Part shown: positions 5,815 through 6,999 of the stretch, one piece after another
How the letters are laid out: the number at the start of each line of letters is the position of its first letter
Numbering within the stretch: position 1 is the stretch's first letter
DNA from: JBBDWZ01 sp050732575
Lineage (GTDB): Bacteria; Gemmatimonadota; Gemmatimonadetes; Longimicrobiales; RSA9
NCBI GenBank assembly: GCA_050732575.1
Contig: JBOHRF010000271.1
Span: forward strand, 1-6,999
DNA: 6,999 nucleotides
Reading direction: 5' to 3'
Program-made: the position numbers and the translations under genes
The notes under the pieces: model-generated
The model's database searches: none
The model's input: only the letters and a program-made list of their open reading frames with translations
Told to the model about the DNA's origin: nothing

Positions 5815-6999
5815 TTAGAACCCTCCGCCACCGCCACCGCCAAAGCCTCCGCCACTGAAGCCGCCGCCACTGCTGAAGCCGGAGCTGCCCGAGCTGCTGC
5901 GCGGTGCTGCGGTCATGGCGGCACCCGTTGCCACCGCCATGCGGTTCAATGAGCCGCCGAAGGTGTGCAACGAGAATCCGTGCGGGTGGGCCGTGTTATA
6001 CCACTGGGGCGGGGTGGTGCAGATTTCCTGAAAGGCGCGGCACCAGTTGTCGTCAACACGGAGCGCCATGGCGAAGGGGAGATATTTCTCGAACAGCTCG
6101 GGCGTCTTGATGATGCGCTCGAAGCGGTCCGACTCGACGCGGCGCAGGAACTCCTCGAAGCCAAGCACCTGCTCGAGTGTGCGTGCACCGCGCACGGTGC
6201 GGGCCGGCATGAAGATGCCGAAGCCAATAATGATGAGACCGCTGAGAGCGCCCGCTGCAATGGGCGTGGGTGAGTCAATGCCGCTGCGGGCATTGATGAC
6301 CACACCCAGAAAGCCAATGGCAACGGCGCCCAGCACACCCGCACCGATCCATCGTGTGCGCACATGGTCCGGCCGCCGCTGGTAGTGACCGTGTTCCACC
6401 AGTTGCGCAAAGATGCCCTTCTGAATTCCGGGGATATCACGGTAGAAACGGTTCTTCAGCTCCCGATCTTCCACGCTGGCGCTGCCGTTCTGGAAGACAC
6501 CCTGGAGCAGGGCCTGTTCGTGGGCGCGCAGATCGTGCCACTGGCTGGCATCACGTTTGAGATGGAAGATGTAGTTCTTGCTGGAGAAAAGACCGAACAG
6601 CTTTTCGTCCGTCTGTTCCTCGATGGTCAGATAGCCACGCACGGCCAGGTCGACCAGGGTGGCCGTGATGTCACGAATATCGGGCGAGTTGTCGAGTAGC
6701 GTGCCCATCTCCGCTGGCCGCAATTCAGCGGGTGGTTCGTAGGCGGTTGTGATGGGCAGTTTGCGCGGGTCGCGTCCGTAGCGGTGCCACAAGCGGGCCA
6801 TGACCAGCAATACAATGATGGGGAAGACAAACACCAGGTTGCTCAGCAACGTGGAGCTGGCCCTGGCCACCATTGTGGGTCGAGCAACCACGCCCGGATT
6901 CCAGCCCACTACCGCCGTCAATCCTTCCCGAAAGGCCAGTCCGCCCGTGGTCACGATCTGCACGCTGTTGCCGGCTACATTCACCTGCGCTTCCTGACT
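5815..6999 (-). CDS. DUF2207-type membrane protein with glycine-rich C-terminus (5' end outside window)
   Basis: The frame stays open to the right edge (S-Q-E-A-Q before the GTG at 6984), so the gene is cut and 394 residues are visible. Numbering here is from that GTG. Residues 1-34 look like the end of the extracytoplasmic domain ('LAFREGLTAVVGWNPGVV' resembles the family's 'L-x-x-G-E-x-L-T-V-x-V-G-F-P-K-G'). Membrane segments follow at about 46-66 (LLSNLVFVFPIIVLLVMARL), 212-230 and 241-259. Between the first two lies a soluble region with 'YEPPAELRPAEMGTLLDN' (82-99) and 'RDITATLVDLAVRGYLTIEE' (104-123), a winged-helix-like DUF2207 hallmark. After the third come 'GFEEFLRRVESDRFER' (275-290) and 'FEKYLPFAMALRVDDNW' (298-314), also typical. 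The last 27 residues are Ser/Gly/Phe repeats ending in seven Gly and Phe, common in this family. The function of DUF2207 proteins is not established. The neighbouring dipeptidase converges on it, so co-transcription is unlikely. Confidence 0.85.
   Translation of the reverse strand, partial: SQEAQVNVAGNSVQIVTTGGLAFREGLTAVVGWNPGVVARPTMVARASSTLLSNLVFVFPIIVLLVMARLWHRYGRDPRKLPITTAYEPPAELRPAEMGTLLDNSPDIRDITATLVDLAVRGYLTIEEQTDEKLFGLFSSKNYIFHLKRDASQWHDLRAHEQALLQGVFQNGSASVEDRELKNRFYRDIPGIQKGIFAQLVEHGHYQRRPDHVRTRWIGAGVLGAVAIGFLGVVINARSGIDSPTPIAAGALSGLIIIGFGIFMPARTVRGARTLEQVLGFEEFLRRVESDRFERIIKTPELFEKYLPFAMALRVDDNWCRAFQEICTTPPQWYNTAHPHGFSLHTFGGSLNRMAVATGAAMTAAPRSSSGSSGFSSGGGFSGGGFGGGGGGGF
5818..5898 (-). 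repeat. Low-complexity Ser/Gly/Phe-coding tail
   Basis: Codons for residues 363-389 of the DUF2207-type protein are built from repeated GGC/GGT/GGA glycine codons (plus-strand GCC/ACC/TCC triplets), giving units such as SSGF, SSGGGF, SGGGF and G7-F. Imperfect trinucleotide repeats like this can change length by slippage; the glycine tail itself is a family trait. Confidence 0.7.

Noticed and set aside
6364..6699. 111-codon plus-strand frame with protein-like composition
   Set aside because: It is antisense to conserved DUF2207 motifs and has no ribosome site; its Val/Leu/Asp-rich look comes from the complementary codons.

Overview
The window comes from a GC-rich bacterium with an outer membrane. 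The evidence is the C-terminal half of a TonB-dependent outer-membrane receptor, a lipoprotein with a lipobox, and a dipeptidase with a Sec signal peptide. The protein mix (TonB receptor, exported M19 dipeptidase, DUF2207-type membrane protein, occasional GTG starts) would suit Gemmatimonadota or a related environmental phylum. That placement is an impression from protein style; no marker gene supports it. I see no rRNA, tRNA, CRISPR array, insertion sequence or phage gene, and no obvious composition break.

Layout from left to right: (1) a TonB-dependent receptor cut by the left edge (1-1062, +); (2) a three-gene minus-strand cluster, read from 2639 down to 1095, made of a uracil-DNA-glycosylase-superfamily protein, an 82-residue protein of unknown function and a 91-residue membrane protein with a SHOCT-like tail; (3) a divergent lipoprotein of the type I periplasmic-binding fold (2670-3791, +); (4) a 181-residue unknown protein (3795-4340, -); (5) a 194-bp divergent promoter-type region; (6) an exported M19 membrane dipeptidase (4535-5803, +) with all expected metal ligands; (7) a DUF2207-type membrane protein with a glycine-rich tail, cut by the right edge (5815-6999, -).

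Gene packing is tight. Convergent stops are 32, 3 and 11 bp apart, and the two starts at 2639/2670 are only 30 bp apart. The 194-bp gap at 4341-4534 is the only intergenic space large enough for ordinary promoters.

Several products act at the cell envelope (receptor, binding lipoprotein, dipeptidase, membrane proteins) and could serve peptide or amino-acid scavenging, but no shared operon ties them together. The one clear co-directional unit is the glycosylase-unknown-SHOCT cluster. I did not find a convincing new multi-gene system. The items most worth following up are the glycosylase-like protein, which lacks the usual Fe-S cysteine set and the family 4 catalytic Glu, its two small partners, and the orphan binding lipoprotein.
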